From Pseudogymnoascus destructans (lineage: Eukaryota; Ascomycota; Leotiomycetes; Thelebolales; Thelebolaceae): a DNA stretch of 64,000 nt. How positions within the stretch are numbered: the stretch's first letter is position 1; every line of letters begins with the position of its first letter. The stretch lies in contig NW_020167540.1 in the NCBI RefSeq assembly GCF_001641265.1, positions 124,001 through 188,000 of the forward strand, in the 5' to 3' direction. The position numbers were made by a program, and so were the translations under genes. Below are positions 42,826 through 53,800 of this stretch, one piece after another. The notes beneath the pieces were generated by a model. That model was not told the origin of the DNA and did not search any database. It worked only from the letters and a program-made list of their open reading frames with translations.

Positions 42826-43526
42826 ATGCCGGTTCCCACCCCCTCCAGGGCTCTTCCTGTCGCCTTCCGTGTGCTCTGTTTGCGCTGCCTTCAGGCCAAA
42901 GCCCATGGGATCCAGTCCCACGACTGCGTCTGGTCCTCGACCAGTTCAAAGTGTGGGTACTGCACGTCGCAGCACTCGCCTTGCGTCCCGGTAGGTTTTC
43001 TTGTGGGGTTCAGAGTTTGGTTTGGTTGGCCGTTGCTGACTTTGGTGAAAGCTGCCCTGGTTCCTTGGGGAAGAGTTTGCGGCCCTCCTGGCCGCCCAGA
43101 GCATAACAAAGTTCCACTCCGAGGCGGAGCGTGACCTCTATGAGGAGGCACGCGCCACTCGGGCTGCCCTCGAGTTGGGGCTGGCCGTGAGTAGACCCCC
43201 TTCCCCTCGTGACTCAGTGTGGTTCCGATGCTGACTCTGGGCAGCAAATTCAGTCGTCGCTGCGCCGTCTCCGGACGGAACAGGAGAGCGTTCCTGCTCT
43301 CTTGGGGGAGTTGGTGGCTGCTGTGGGCAAACTGCCCACCGCTGCCGCTCCCGTTCCGTCAGCCCAGCACAAGTTATCAACACCGCGCCAACGCGCTCCC
43401 ATCACCTACTCGTTCTTTGGATTGGAGGATACTATACAATCTATCAGTATCATAAACAAACGGACAGGGAGGGGCCACTTACCGGTCTCGGGCAGGAGTG
43501 TTGCAGGCGTTGTTATTGTAAGGTAA
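42826..43526 (+). CDS. Cysteine-cluster/coiled-coil protein next to LTR copy C
   Basis: Three exons fit: 42826-42990, 43052-43186, 43245-43526 (193 aa). Introns are GTAGGT...GAAAG (61 bp) and GTGAGT...GGCAG (58 bp), both phase 0. The first exon has six Cys as C-X2-C-X12-C-X8-C-X2-C-X6-C, a variant of the fungal Zn2Cys6 cluster. The second and third exons code a charged helix suited to a coiled coil (FHSEAERDLYEEARATRAAL, IQSSLRRLRTEQESVPALLG). It reads away from LTR copy C and is antisense to that LTR's element, the same place as the ORF at 50248 in the gypsy element. A transcription-factor-like DNA-binding role is inferred from the cysteine pattern only. The start ATG is the first after the purine tract. 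Confidence 0.55.
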
Positions 43527-43860
43527 AAACAAGAGGAAGTGGGCGAAGCGGAATACTCAAATGTTAGCTTACAACAATGAACGCTGAATCAGGTTAGCGC
43601 GGCCACTTCTTCTTTCACGTTTTACGAAAATTCTACTCAAACGGGTAGCGGACACCTTCCGGTACTGTTTCGGACCCCAAGAACGAACGTGAGATCCAAC
43701 AAAAGCAAACTCCAGTTTCGCATGCCACACGGACCCTAACGCGATACCACCTCGGGATGACTACGGTGGCAAACAAAGCACCTTCCCGATGCGCACGACA
43801 AACGAAGTTGTTCCGGACGCAATTACCAGCCAACATTATGATAACAAGAAACGCTCCGTT

Positions 43861-43956
43861 CACGGAGACGATACGGAGACGATTCGGAGACGTTGCAGAC
43901 AGGATACTAGCCGCGTGCCTTGCGGACATGATACTAGCCGCGTGCCTTGCGGACAA
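43861..43956. repeat. Short tandem repeats (12-bp and 27-bp units)
   Basis: GGAGACGATWCGGAGACG units at 43864-43893 are followed by two perfect 27-bp units, 43903-43929 and 43930-43956 (GATACTAGCCGCGTGCCTTG...). Confidence 0.75.
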
Positions 43957-43980
43957 AGCACTCTCTCAGGAGGGGGGTAG

Positions 43981-44238
43981 TGTAAGGATGCCTTCTCGTC
44001 TCTCATTCTAGGGAGTAGACTCCGGGTAGCCGCGGGGTCACGTGTGATCATTTGGGTGGCCTAACCGAGTCGGAACCGAGTCGGATGGGTTTCGGATACT
44101 TGAGAAAATCGACTGACGGGGGTTCCCCATCATCTTTTTTGTATCCTTCGTAGTAGACCTATAGGATAGCATCCGTTTAGCCTCCGACTCGCACTCTCAT
44201 ATGCTATTACTGTGAGCTGGGTGCCCTGTGTCCTTACA
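43981..44238. mobile_element. Candidate solo LTR, 258 bp
   Basis: Starts TGTAAGGA and ends TCCTTACA, an 8-bp perfect terminal inverted repeat of LTR type. The flanks (GGTAG and CCGGC) do not match, so no target duplication supports it. No second copy in the window. Confidence 0.35.
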
Positions 44239-44662
44239 CCGGCACGGATGTAGAGGCTTCTAGCATATCATCTCGTACTTGCTTCTAGGCCCGTTACTAC
44301 TCAGGATGCTAAGGTGTGTATATAATAGCTTAAGCCCCCAAGGACGCCCCCTTGTCAGCCAGGTAAGGAATTACACTGATTGCTCGCTTAGCCCACCCAA
44401 CTAGCGAGCCAATCAAAACCCATTGACCGGTGAGCCGGAATACTCTTGTAATGATGTACAGTTATGCTCGTGCTACATCCCACTGAGCCAAAAAGACTAC
44501 AGTATTCCGGCTCTCCCGGAATACGCGTGACACGCTTTATATACCACATGTACTGTAACGGCGGCACCCGTTACACCGTGCCCGGGAGAAGGGGCGGGGA
44601 TGCCGCCTAGGCCGCCAAGCGCCAACCTGGTGCCAAGCCTAGTATCACCTAACTTAGAAGAT

Positions 44663-44840
44663 AAAACTAGGCACCACTGCTCCGAGACTAGCAGAGTTTT
44701 TCTGCTATATAAAAGTAGCTAGATGAATAAAACATGCTTTTCACAGATCACTGTTCTGAACCTGGTTGACATGCCCATAATTATTATATTATTCTATTAT
44801 TACGGACCGCTACCAACACCTACAAGTTTTACACATATAG
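44663..44840 (+). mobile_element. hAT-type terminal region, copy 2
   Basis: Same ~180-bp sequence as at 36083, here joined to the end of the transposase remnant 44829-45240. It presumably is the 3' terminal part of a hAT element on the minus strand. Confidence 0.55.
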
Positions 44841-45240
44841 CTGTTCAAGTACTGCAGGATCTATTGTATCTGACCCAAGACTAGCAAGACAACGACGATT
44901 GTAGCTGGTCTCAGCAGCGCATGCAAATGCAGCATCAATAGTAGACTCTCTAGCAATCTGCTTTTGTGCTTGTGAGGAGATTTTGGTAATTTGATGAAGT
45001 CTGCCCAAGTGACGCACAGATTCCAGTACCAGTAGTCTCGGCATATACTGTAAGGCAGTACCTACACTTCCAGACAATGTTCCTTTAGAATCGACATATA
45101 TGGTATTAATATTGTCATTAGGAATATGCTCCCATATCCAAGAAGTTCGTCCACGGCGTTTTTTAGGTACAGAGCGATTGCTAGGTCGGAGACTTGAGGC
45201 TTGTGAGATGGAGGATGAAGGTCCTGGTGGAGTTGATATG
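44829..45240 (-). pseudogene. N-terminal fragment of a hAT transposase (BED zinc finger)
   Basis: Reading leftwards from 45240: a Ser/Pro-rich start, KKRRGRTSWIWEHIPNDN, then in a shifted frame WKCRYCLTVYAETTGTGI, then in the first frame RHLGRLHQITKISSQAQKQI and TIDPAVLEQLYV followed by a stop. WxCxxC and HxxxxH form the BED finger of hAT elements, and the PAVLEQLYV segment normally precedes the catalytic part, which is absent. At least two frameshifts and a truncation make it non-functional. Confidence 0.65.
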
Positions 45241-45267
45241 TCAATGCCTTGCTGCTAGTTGCCCTTG

Positions 45268-45355
45268 AGAAAACTGTAAAAAACTGGTACTGTAGAGTAG
45301 TAGTACTGCACTGCAGAAACTGTCAGAAACTGCGAAAACTGCCAGTTTGTAAAAA
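45268..45355. repeat. AAACTG subterminal repeats of the hAT remnant
   Basis: (A)AAACTG or GAAACTG occurs six to seven times within about 90 bp (AAAACTGTAAAAAACTGG, GAAACTGTCAGAAACTGCG, AAAACTGCCAG, AAAAACTGTT), just upstream of the transposase remnant. hAT transposases bind such short subterminal repeats. Confidence 0.5.
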
Positions 45356-45439
45356 CTGTTGGCAACACTGGCCCAAGCTAGCTTTCGAGCAACTAGCAAC
45401 CCAATTGAGGCTACTTCGCAGACTACTTTAATTAAGAAT

Positions 45440-47430
45440 AGGATTGCCCGTCATCAAAATACTTACATTTATAGCCAACTAGACTCTCTTGCAAAGAGTA
45501 CAACTAGGATTATGTATAAAATGGCTTTAATGGTATAGGTAACCAAGGAGAAGCTTGCGGCCATGGCAAGGAAGACCATCGGTGGTTATACATTCAATAA
45601 TTGCTATTGTATTTAGCTAGGTCTTGTCTTCCCGCTGGGTTGAAGCTCAGATTTGTGTGGACTAAACCGAAAGATGCAGCCGTCATCACTCTCTGACTGA
45701 TCGGGACTTCGGAGCAGTTCGTTATTTTCTTGCTCGTTCCGACGGAGAGAAGGTTCTTTGTATTGAAGTCCCAGAATCAGAGGCCCTATCGAAGCTGGCC
45801 TACGTCGATTGAGGACTTTCCTAGGAATCTGGATACATTCTCCACGTTGAATAATGCCGTCCGCCAGCCCGACATCCGATGCTCTAATTGCACTCTCTTC
45901 TTCAATAGTAATCTCGCTATTGCTATCCTCATCTATTAAAGCACAAATATCGTTGGAATTCCGAAGGCGACTTAGATCGATATGACCGGCACATTTGGGA
46001 GATTTATGACATCCAAATGAGCTAGCAGAAGCATGCTCATTTAGAGGTTTCGTAGCTTCGTAGCTAGCTGGTAAAGCTTTATAGCTGTAGCATTGGGGTC
46101 CCTCCCAATGGAATACGCCAGGGAAAAGAATTGCGACATAAGTGACCCCCAGCTGCCCCCACTGCCACCATGGTCAGCACAGCCTATTGACACAGTCTTC
46201 CCCATGATCGTAGGTGCTTAAAATATCTTTGAATTCGACAAAACGGAAGCTTTCAAAGAGGATAGCGCCACATCGAGCACTACTCTCCCCGAAGTTATGA
46301 CTCCCCAAGTGGGAGACTGCCGTGCGTACACTCGGCCTTGGGGTCAGAGAACCTGAAATGGATGACTTCCAGGTTCTCCAACCCAGCGCCCGATCAAGCA
46401 ACCCGCGCTGTTATCAGCGTCCTCAGGAGTAGAAGTTTTCAAGATCAAGACATGACAACATAATCTGTCAAAGACAACAACCACGAAACAGGGGTAGTAA
46501 GAAGCAAAGTGGTACGAACGAGAACAGAACAGCACAAATACGATACTTAGCGGTGTGGGTATTACTCCACAGAGCGCTCATGCATCCATAATGGTAGGAA
46601 GGTTGGTAGCGATAGCTTTCCTTTGTCGTGCGGATTTGGCGTTGATAACCACAACTGGTGGACTTGGAGCTGGTGCTTGAAAAGACGTCCTCTGGTATAG
46701 GATCCGCTCAGAGCTTCATCCGGTTTGGTATGGTGTCTCCGGTAAGTTACCGTCCCCATGGCGGCGAGTTTCCATGGTATCCATTGCTTGTAAGCAAAGG
46801 CAGTCATATACGTGGCAGCGGTGGCTTGTGCCATGTGTACTGCGGGTTGAGTGTCTAAACTCAAGGGCATTGTCCATTAGCCCATGTCTGTAGGTGGGAA
46901 GCACCAAGTGGTGAGGTCTCCTGGCATCAAAACCTCGGTGCGATCCTGTGATATTGTGTGACCGGCTCACATTTCTATAGTCCTGTGGTGCGAAGTGCTG
47001 TGGTGCGAATAATAAACGCCACTGGGGTGGCTGACTGGATATTGTGTGGTAGCTGTGCGATGGATCAATTCTCACTTGGTCCGTGGTGGAGTTCCGGCTG
47101 GTGTGGTGGCGGCTGCAGCATGGAGTCTGCAAGGCCAAACGGCCATCATATGGAAAGGTGACCAGGCAATAGGCCCAGTTGAAGGTGCAGAATGAATCCC
47201 AAGGGGCGAAATGGTCAATACCCAGATGGAAAGGCGACCGGGTAAAGGGCGTACAGCATCATGGTGGATGCCGGTTGCTGGAAGATTTAATGATCCGATG
47301 GGCAGTCGACTTCCTTGGAATGGTATAGCAATGACCGAATGGAGCAAGTTTGTTGTCCCCGTGGAAGTTTGACTAACAAAAGTGGCTCCTAACCTATGGC
47401 AGGTCTCATCCATTTCCACGGGGCGTTCAT
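45440..47430. other. Unassigned stretch in the transposon block
   Basis: About 2 kb without a recognisable gene. A minus frame of 102 codons at 46562-46870 has no family I know, and it overlaps other frames of similar length, so I do not call it. No terminal repeats noticed. Confidence 0.4.
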
Positions 47431-48234
47431 CTAACAAACCTCTGGTTGACGCTGACCTGCATGTAACTGACGCTCGTCTGGACCCATTTGGGGTAAATAA
47501 TTACGCATGCGGTATCCATCAAAAGGCCCTCTGTCCCTGGGCAAGGTATATGTGTTGATGCCCTCCGCAAGGCTCTCATCAATGTGGCCCAGGAACTCAA
47601 CCACTGACTCCCGGGCAGATTGGGATGATGTGCTCAATGGTAGGGATTCAGAGCTTCCTATTCCGTGATGTTTATAGAGGGAAGAGCCCTCTTGCGTGGC
47701 ATGTACAGTATCCATGGCTATCCGTTCTGGGTCTTTGTGGGGCGTCCTGGGTAGTTCATTGAGTGTTTCGCCCGACATCCTCGACCCCACATCGGTCAAA
47801 TCGTCTCCATCTCGGTCCGCTGTCAACCATCTCTCCCCGAGAACCTCAATGTGGATATACCCCTGTGCCCAGCGGTCCGCCAGTCTATCCAAAGCCTTGG
47901 CTCCCCTGGCAAGCTCCATGGTACAGAAGAGCGCGGCACACACGAACAGCGGGATAGCGGCTGCAACTTCGCGGGCCTGAAACGCTGAGCAGTCCAAAAG
48001 GATCGGTGATAGGATGATGAGGAAGAGTATTGGCGGCACACCAGAGGACAAAGGCTCGTGTGGATAGGGTGACAAGACGATGGTTTCTGGCTATGGGCCC
48101 CGAAGTTTGGAGAGCTTTAACACATACATGGATAGCTGGGAGTTAATGGAGGAGGGCTCGTAGAGGGTGAACCAGATCACGGCGGTGGTGGCCATGGTTG
48201 CCTGGGATAGCCACGTTACCGTGAACGCAAACAT
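47431..48234 (-). pseudogene. Putative membrane protein interrupted by TAG
   Basis: From ATG at 48234 a single frame runs to 47431 (268 codons) with one stop, TAG at 48091-48093. Hydrophobic segments FAFTVTWLSQATMATTAVIWF before the stop, and VPPILFLIILSPILLDCSAF and VAAAIPLFVCAALFC after it, suggest three membrane spans. A polar C-terminal half of about 150 residues follows. A CAG-to-TAG change would explain the break. Splicing from GTATGT at about 48129 to CATAG would remove the stop but is only 37 nt and shifts the frame, so it is rejected. Not recognised; fungal integral membrane proteins of unknown function often look like this. Confidence 0.4.
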
Positions 48235-48399
48235 GCTGGGAAGATGGTGTAGATATGGGGTGGTGTAGATATGGCTCGGAATAGTTAAATCGAACGTTAT
48301 ATGAGGTATTTTGGTATAATATTGGGTATACAGGAAGAACCGTAGACGGATCTGTGGGGAAGAACTGATGGGGAATCCCCATTTAAAGCATCCGGTCAA

Positions 48400-49195
48400 T
48401 AAGACAAGTGACCATCAGCGATCCCCAATTGCACAGGGTAGAGGCGGACAAATGGGCAAATCGGAGCGGACACGTCAATATTGTGGTAGGATTGTGGTAG
48501 TTCATTCATTCGCACCGTCTGCTACGCCTCAGTCAATTCAGCCTCACCAACATATCGATGCCCAACCTCCAACCCAATTCCTACCCCTCGCACCGGCAAC
48601 AGCACGCCACAAGTCAAATGAGCCAATAACCTAGACAATTGTAATCAGCAATGTCCCCATCATCATATCTCCGACCCTTCCGGACCAGACACCCTGCCGC
48701 GCCCCATGCCGCTCTTCGTCACCGAGTGTGGCGCAAGCAGAGGGCATGTTGTGAAGTAGCATCAGAATCCCGTTTTATAAGCACCGCTGGCACGTCCCAC
48801 TGGGATTACCTATAGGTACGTGCCGGCCTAATACGGCTCTTCCTAAAGATATATGGGTATATGAACTCATCATTTGCTTTTTCGGGTCTGGGTGGTATGG
48901 TACGGTCGAGTGCGGAGCTCAATCGTGCCTCGTCGATTGAGAGTAGAAGGAGAAAAGGTATTGCTTACCTGGTAAGTTAGTTGATACACAGCTTGCGATG
49001 TACTAGGCAGCGACGCAGGACCAGCTGCGCCTGTTGACGCTCTGAGCGTTGCATATTTGCAAATGGAGACAAGAGCTTGAAAACGAAGAAATACTGAATT
49101 GCTATCCGAACGCGCTAAGTTATCGCTTGAGGTAATTAGCCACGTGACTATATGGTTTCAATATCACGTGATATACGCAGGAGATACTGTATTGG
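48400..49195. other. Unassigned intergenic stretch
   Basis: About 0.8 kb. Nothing beyond a promoter-like CT/CA-rich tract near 48500-48600 and two CACGTGA(C/T) sites at 49141 and 49166. Confidence 0.35.
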
Positions 49196-49676
49196 ATGAC
49201 CGGGATATCAAAGCTAGCCAGGCCCAACTACCGCGTCTCGAGTCTACGGGTGAAGCGGCTCCTGCAATCCCGCGGGCTCTGGGATGTCGTGGAACCCCTC
49301 CCGAAGGCAGAGAAGGCAGGAGAGCAGCCCCAAGCACTGCGCGGCGACGTACCTGCCGCCGCTCCTCCCCCGACCGCAGACTTCGAAGTCCGCGATGCCC
49401 AAGCGAGCTGTCTGATAATGGAGCTTTGCGACCCCATCTCCCTCGACCTCATCGTCTCCATCGAATGTGCGTGCGAGCAATGGGCGCGTCTGAGGTTCTA
49501 CGGGCCTTCATTTGGGCAGTATCAGGGGCTACGGGAGGAGTTTGGGGAGTTCGCGGCGAAGGCGGGAGGAAAGGGGTGGGTGGAGATTGCCCGGGGGGGG
49601 GTGCCAGGAGGGGTAATTGTCACGAGTAGCCTCACGTGCAGGACCTGTCACGTGCACTATAGTGCCAAGGTGGAGG
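49196..49676 (+). pseudogene. Copia-type gag-like fragment
   Basis: The frame starting at 49196 contains SKLARPNYRVSSLRVKRLLQ and SRGLWDVVEPLP, the pattern KLxxxNYxxWxxxxxxxLxxxGLW(x)VV of the gag N-terminal domain (DUF4219/UBN2) of Ty1/copia elements. The expected Trp is replaced by Ser. The part about 49400-49560 (CLIMELCDPISLDLIVSIEC, ACEQWARLRFYG) fits the following helices of this fold. The frame runs into the gypsy LTR at 49677 and stops there, so it is truncated by that junction. Confidence 0.45.
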
Positions 49677-50151
49677 TGTAACGCTGACTTCTAAACGATA
49701 GAAGACACAGAGGTTCTCTTGCGTAAGGGTTTACTTATCAGAGGAGGCAGGGGATCAGACACAAAGGCTTCAAGTAACACGTTACTAGTATATAACAAAT
49801 ACTGTATTGAGTTGAGCACGAAGCTCCTATCTAAGGAAATACTATCTACTTATATAGTGGTGTCGTGCCTACTGGACTCTTGGGAACTCACTCGAGTCCT
49901 TGGAGTCCTGGACTCTTAGGACTCTTCTCATCATCCTGCGAGTCCATCACGTGCCTAGTGGACTCCTGGGAACTCACTCGAGTCCTCGGAGTCCTGGACT
50001 CTTAGGACTCTTCTCATCATCCTGCGAGTCCGTCACGTGATACTTTCGGAACTACTATTCCCCGCTGCCCCTCCAGGTACCAGGGCCGGTCTCATGCGAC
50101 CTCCCTCCTTCCTGTCCTGTAGTTGGCCAGCCTTCTTGTTCCGTCGTAACA
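49677..50151 (-). repeat. 3' LTR of the gypsy element
   Basis: In element orientation it begins TGTTACGACGG and ends CAGCGTTACA. Inside, an ~86-bp unit rich in GAGTCC/GGACTC is duplicated in tandem (starting 49868 and 49954), ending each time in a CACGTG site. Confidence 0.92.
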
Positions 50152-50247
50152 CTCGCTCCCTTCCCCTGGGCATTCGTCTCGAATCCTATAAGTACGTCCA
50201 TGTCCCCGGGACTCTGCTGCTCCTCAGCGAGTCCTTCAACATGCAAC

Positions 50248-50814
50248 ATGCCTACTGACACTGCCCGCAAACTCCAGGAACGCAACGATCTTGTCCGTCG
50301 AATAAAGAACCACGGATACGAACTACCCGAAATGGATTCTTGCTCGAATTGCGTGAGGCGAAACATTACTTGCGTGTCGTCTCCAAATGATTCACGGCGG
50401 TGCGCCGAGTGCGTTCGTCGCAACTTGAAAGAAAAGTGTGACTGTATGGGTCCTGAGCATCCCGACTGGGTGAAGCTCGAACGGGAGGAGGATCGCCTGG
50501 ATCGCGAAGAGGAAGAAACCCTTTCGAAGTTACTTCGTCTGCGGAAGCAGAAACGTCTCATCCGAACCCGTGGTAAAGATATGCTCCGGCGAGGTTTGAA
50601 AACCCTCGACGAGCTTGATGCGGCAGAGGAGGCCGAACGTGTGGCTGCTGAGAAGCGTGACGCTGTTGAGGCTGAGGAACAGGCAGTTAGCGCTGCCTCC
50701 TCGTCTGTGACCGGGACCCTCGCTTCCTCCGATCCACTGGCCTACTCCCCTGCATCTTGGGATCAATGGCTGGCGGATGGCGGCATCGATATTCCTCCAG
50801 CAGTTCTTTGCTGA
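50248..50814 (+). CDS. Antisense Zn2Cys6-like ORF inside the gypsy element (188 aa)
   Basis: ATG at 50248 (MPTDTARKLQERND) opens 188 codons; an in-frame ATG at 50200 would add 16 residues without features. Cysteines at about residues 32-64 are spaced C-X2-C-X6-C-X9-C-X2-C-X8-C (CSNCVRRNITC, then CAECVRRNLKEKC), which matches the Zn2Cys6 binuclear cluster of fungal transcription factors. Two short basic stretches flank it. Residues about 75-150 are a Glu/Arg-rich predicted coiled coil, and the tail is Ser/Ala-rich ending PPAVLC. A TATA-like TATAAGTA lies near 50188. The gene is on the strand opposite to gag-pol, between pol and the 3' LTR, and its last 128 bp overlap the end of pol tail to tail. 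DNA binding is inferred from the cysteine pattern; no function is known to me. Confidence 0.7.
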   Translation: MPTDTARKLQERNDLVRRIKNHGYELPEMDSCSNCVRRNITCVSSPNDSRRCAECVRRNLKEKCDCMGPEHPDWVKLEREEDRLDREEEETLSKLLRLRKQKRLIRTRGKDMLRRGLKTLDELDAAEEAERVAAEKRDAVEAEEQAVSAASSSVTGTLASSDPLAYSPASWDQWLADGGIDIPPAVLC

Positions 50815-53800
50815 TGTTCCTTGTTGGTTCCCACGAATTATCCGTAGGTTCGTAATTTTCCCATTTTATCAAAAACTCTTCTCGACGTCCTACTAACCTT
50901 CTGTCTAGGATCGCTTCGACCTCATATTCGATTATCTCATTCTCGGGTTGGAGTTCGGTGTCGGTCGCAACTGGGGTATTTCCTCTTGCTGGTTCCAGTA
51001 GTGAGACATGAAATACCGGGTGTAGTCTAGACTTCCTGGGTAGCTGCAGTCTGTAATTAACTGAGCTGACTTTGTTCAATATTTTGAATGGTCCCAATTT
51101 CTTGAAGTCCAACTTTGTGCTTGGTCGTTTCGTTTTGATATGTTTCCGGAGTAGGTATACTTTATCCCCCTCCTTGAAGGCAGGTTCCATACTGCGCTTC
51201 TTGTTTGCGTATGCGGCGGATCGTTCATTTAAGAATTGGATGTCCGTCGCAAGTTGTTCGTGGAACGATTTCAGTTGTTCCACCACGATCAGGGCTTGTT
51301 CAGCTCGTGATTCATCCGGTCTTGGTTGCCTATATGCTTCTGGCTGGTAGCCATAATTGGCAAAGAACGGTGAGACTTTCGTTGCTTCTGTCATCGCGCT
51401 GTTATATGCAAACTGTGCGATGGGTAAGATCTGAACCCAGTTATCCTGTTGATGATTGACATAGCTTCGCAGGTACTGTTCAAGGGTCTGATTTAATCTT
51501 TCTGTTTGGCCGTCTGTCTGGGGATGAAAAGCTGTTGACAGCTTATGATTTGTTCCCAGTAGCGCCATCAATGATTTCCAGAATTTCGAAGTAAAGAGCT
51601 TGTCTCTATCTGAGATGATTTCTTCTGGCATCCCATGATCGGCTAATATGACTCGAATGAAGGTATATGCGAGCGCCTCGGCGTCGCTAGCTTCTAGATA
51701 TGGTATAAACTTCCCATATTTCGTGAGTCTTTCCGTGATGACGAGGATAGAGTCATATTCTATTCCTGTTAACGGGTCCTTGGAGGGTGGAAGCTTGACG
51801 ATGAAGTCCAAAGCTATTGATTTCCACGCTCCTTTTGGTACTGGTGTCAACTTGAGTTGTCCGTATGGCAGGTGCCTATTGGATTTTGACTTGCTGCAAA
51901 TGTCGCACTCTCTTACCACCGTCTCTACCTGCTTCCTCATACCTGGGAAGTAGTAGTGTCGGGTGATTCGTTCGAAGGTTCGTGTTACTCCCTGATGACC
52001 GTGTGCTGGTAACGAGTGTTGTTCTTGCACCAGCGGGCGTCTCATTTGACTTGGGACATACACTAACCCTTTGTATCGAATCAATCCTTGTTCGTCGATG
52101 GCGAAGTCGCCTTCAACTTTGGACAAGACTCGCTTGGCGCATTCGTCTGTTGCGTAAGCTTTCTTGAGTCTTTCCTCGAGTTCTGTATCTTCGATGACTG
52201 AGATCGTCGCTAGTAACTCGTTGTACTGTATTCCTGCATCTGTTTCCTTCAGAATTGCTCTAGGTCTTTCTTCCTTTGGGCCGGCGTAGTCGGTCCGTCT
52301 GCTGAGAGTGTCTGCTATTGCATTCTCGGAGCCCTTGCGATAGGTTATCGTGAAGTTGTAGGCTGCGAGGGTTTCTGCCCAGCGGACTTGTCTGCGGTTT
52401 AAAACCTTGGTCGTGGTGAAGTATATGAGGTTCTTGTGATCCGTCCATACCTGCACAGGGTAGGTGGGTCCCTCAAGATATACTCGCCACTGCTCAAAGG
52501 CAACGACAATAGCCAGTAGCTCCTTGTCGTGGATGTCGTAATTGAGTTCCGCGGGTGACAGTTTCCTAGAGTAGTACGCGATTGGTTTGAACTTACCGTT
52601 CTCGTCTGGTTGATTCAGACATGCTCCAATTGCGAAGTCAGAAGAGTCCGTTTCGAGGATGATCTTCTTTGCAGGGTCAAATGTAGCAAGGATAGGTGCT
52701 TCCGTGAACTTCGTCTTAAGTTCCTGGAAAGCAGCCTCTGCCTTGTCCGTCCATTTGAATTCGAGATCCTTTCTGGTAAGCTCCGTGAGTGGTTGAGCTA
52801 CCTTGGAATATCCCGAGATGAATCTTCGGTAGAAGTTGGCGAAGCCTAGGAAGGCTTGCACTTCCTTGACCGTGGTCGGTGTTGGCCATTCCAACACTGC
52901 CGTTACTTTTGCTTGGTCCATCTTGATGCCGTGCGTTCCAATAATGTAACCCAAGAATTCGACTTGGTTTTTATGGAACTCGCACTTCTCTGGTTTGAGG
53001 AGTAAGCTGTACTCCTTTAGTTTCTTCAGGACGAGTTTGACATGCTTGACATGCTCCTCCTTGGTTGCTGAATACACCAGGACGTCGTCTAGGTAGACAA
53101 TGGTAAAGATGTCTAAGTATTCGTGCAAAGCATCATTCATCAGTCGTTGCATGGATGTGGGTGCGTTTGTTAGCCCAAAGGGCATGACTTGATACTCGAA
53201 TAGGCCATAGCGGGTGCGGAATGCTGTTTTCCACTCTTCCCCAGCCTTGATTCGGATCAGGTTGTATGCTCCTCGCAGATCTAGCTTACTGAAGATCTTT
53301 GCTCCTTGAAATCTATCGTGTAGTTCGTTGATTAACGGCAGGGCATACCTGTCCTTGATTGTGATGTTGTTCAACGCTCGATAGTCCACACATAACCGTA
53401 GGGAGCCGTCTTTCTTTGGTACGAAAAGCACCGGACTTCCTGCTGGTGATGTGGATGGTCTGATGAATCCTTTCGCTAGGTTATCATCGATGTACTCCTT
53501 AAGTACCTTCAGCTCCTTTTCCGATAGCTGATATATTGGTCCGAACGGTGGACTCTTGTCTTTCTCCAAAGGTATCTCGTGATCCCATGGTTGGTGCTTA
53601 GGAAGCGCCTCGTTCTTAGGGCCTTCCTGGAATAATCGCTCGTATTCCTTGTACTCCACCGGTATACTCGTCGGTGAGGATGCCTGGGCTAGGTCATCGA
53701 GCTCGGAGGTTGCACATAACTCCTTCCGGCCCTGGGAGGGTTTCTCCCGTTGTCGCGTGTCCGTCCGTTGTTCACACGCGCACTGGCTCATCACAACTTT

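Noticed and set aside
46562..47138. Overlapping minus frames of 102 and 140 codons as separate genes
   Set aside because: No recognisable domain, mutually overlapping in different phases, and no splice or start evidence.
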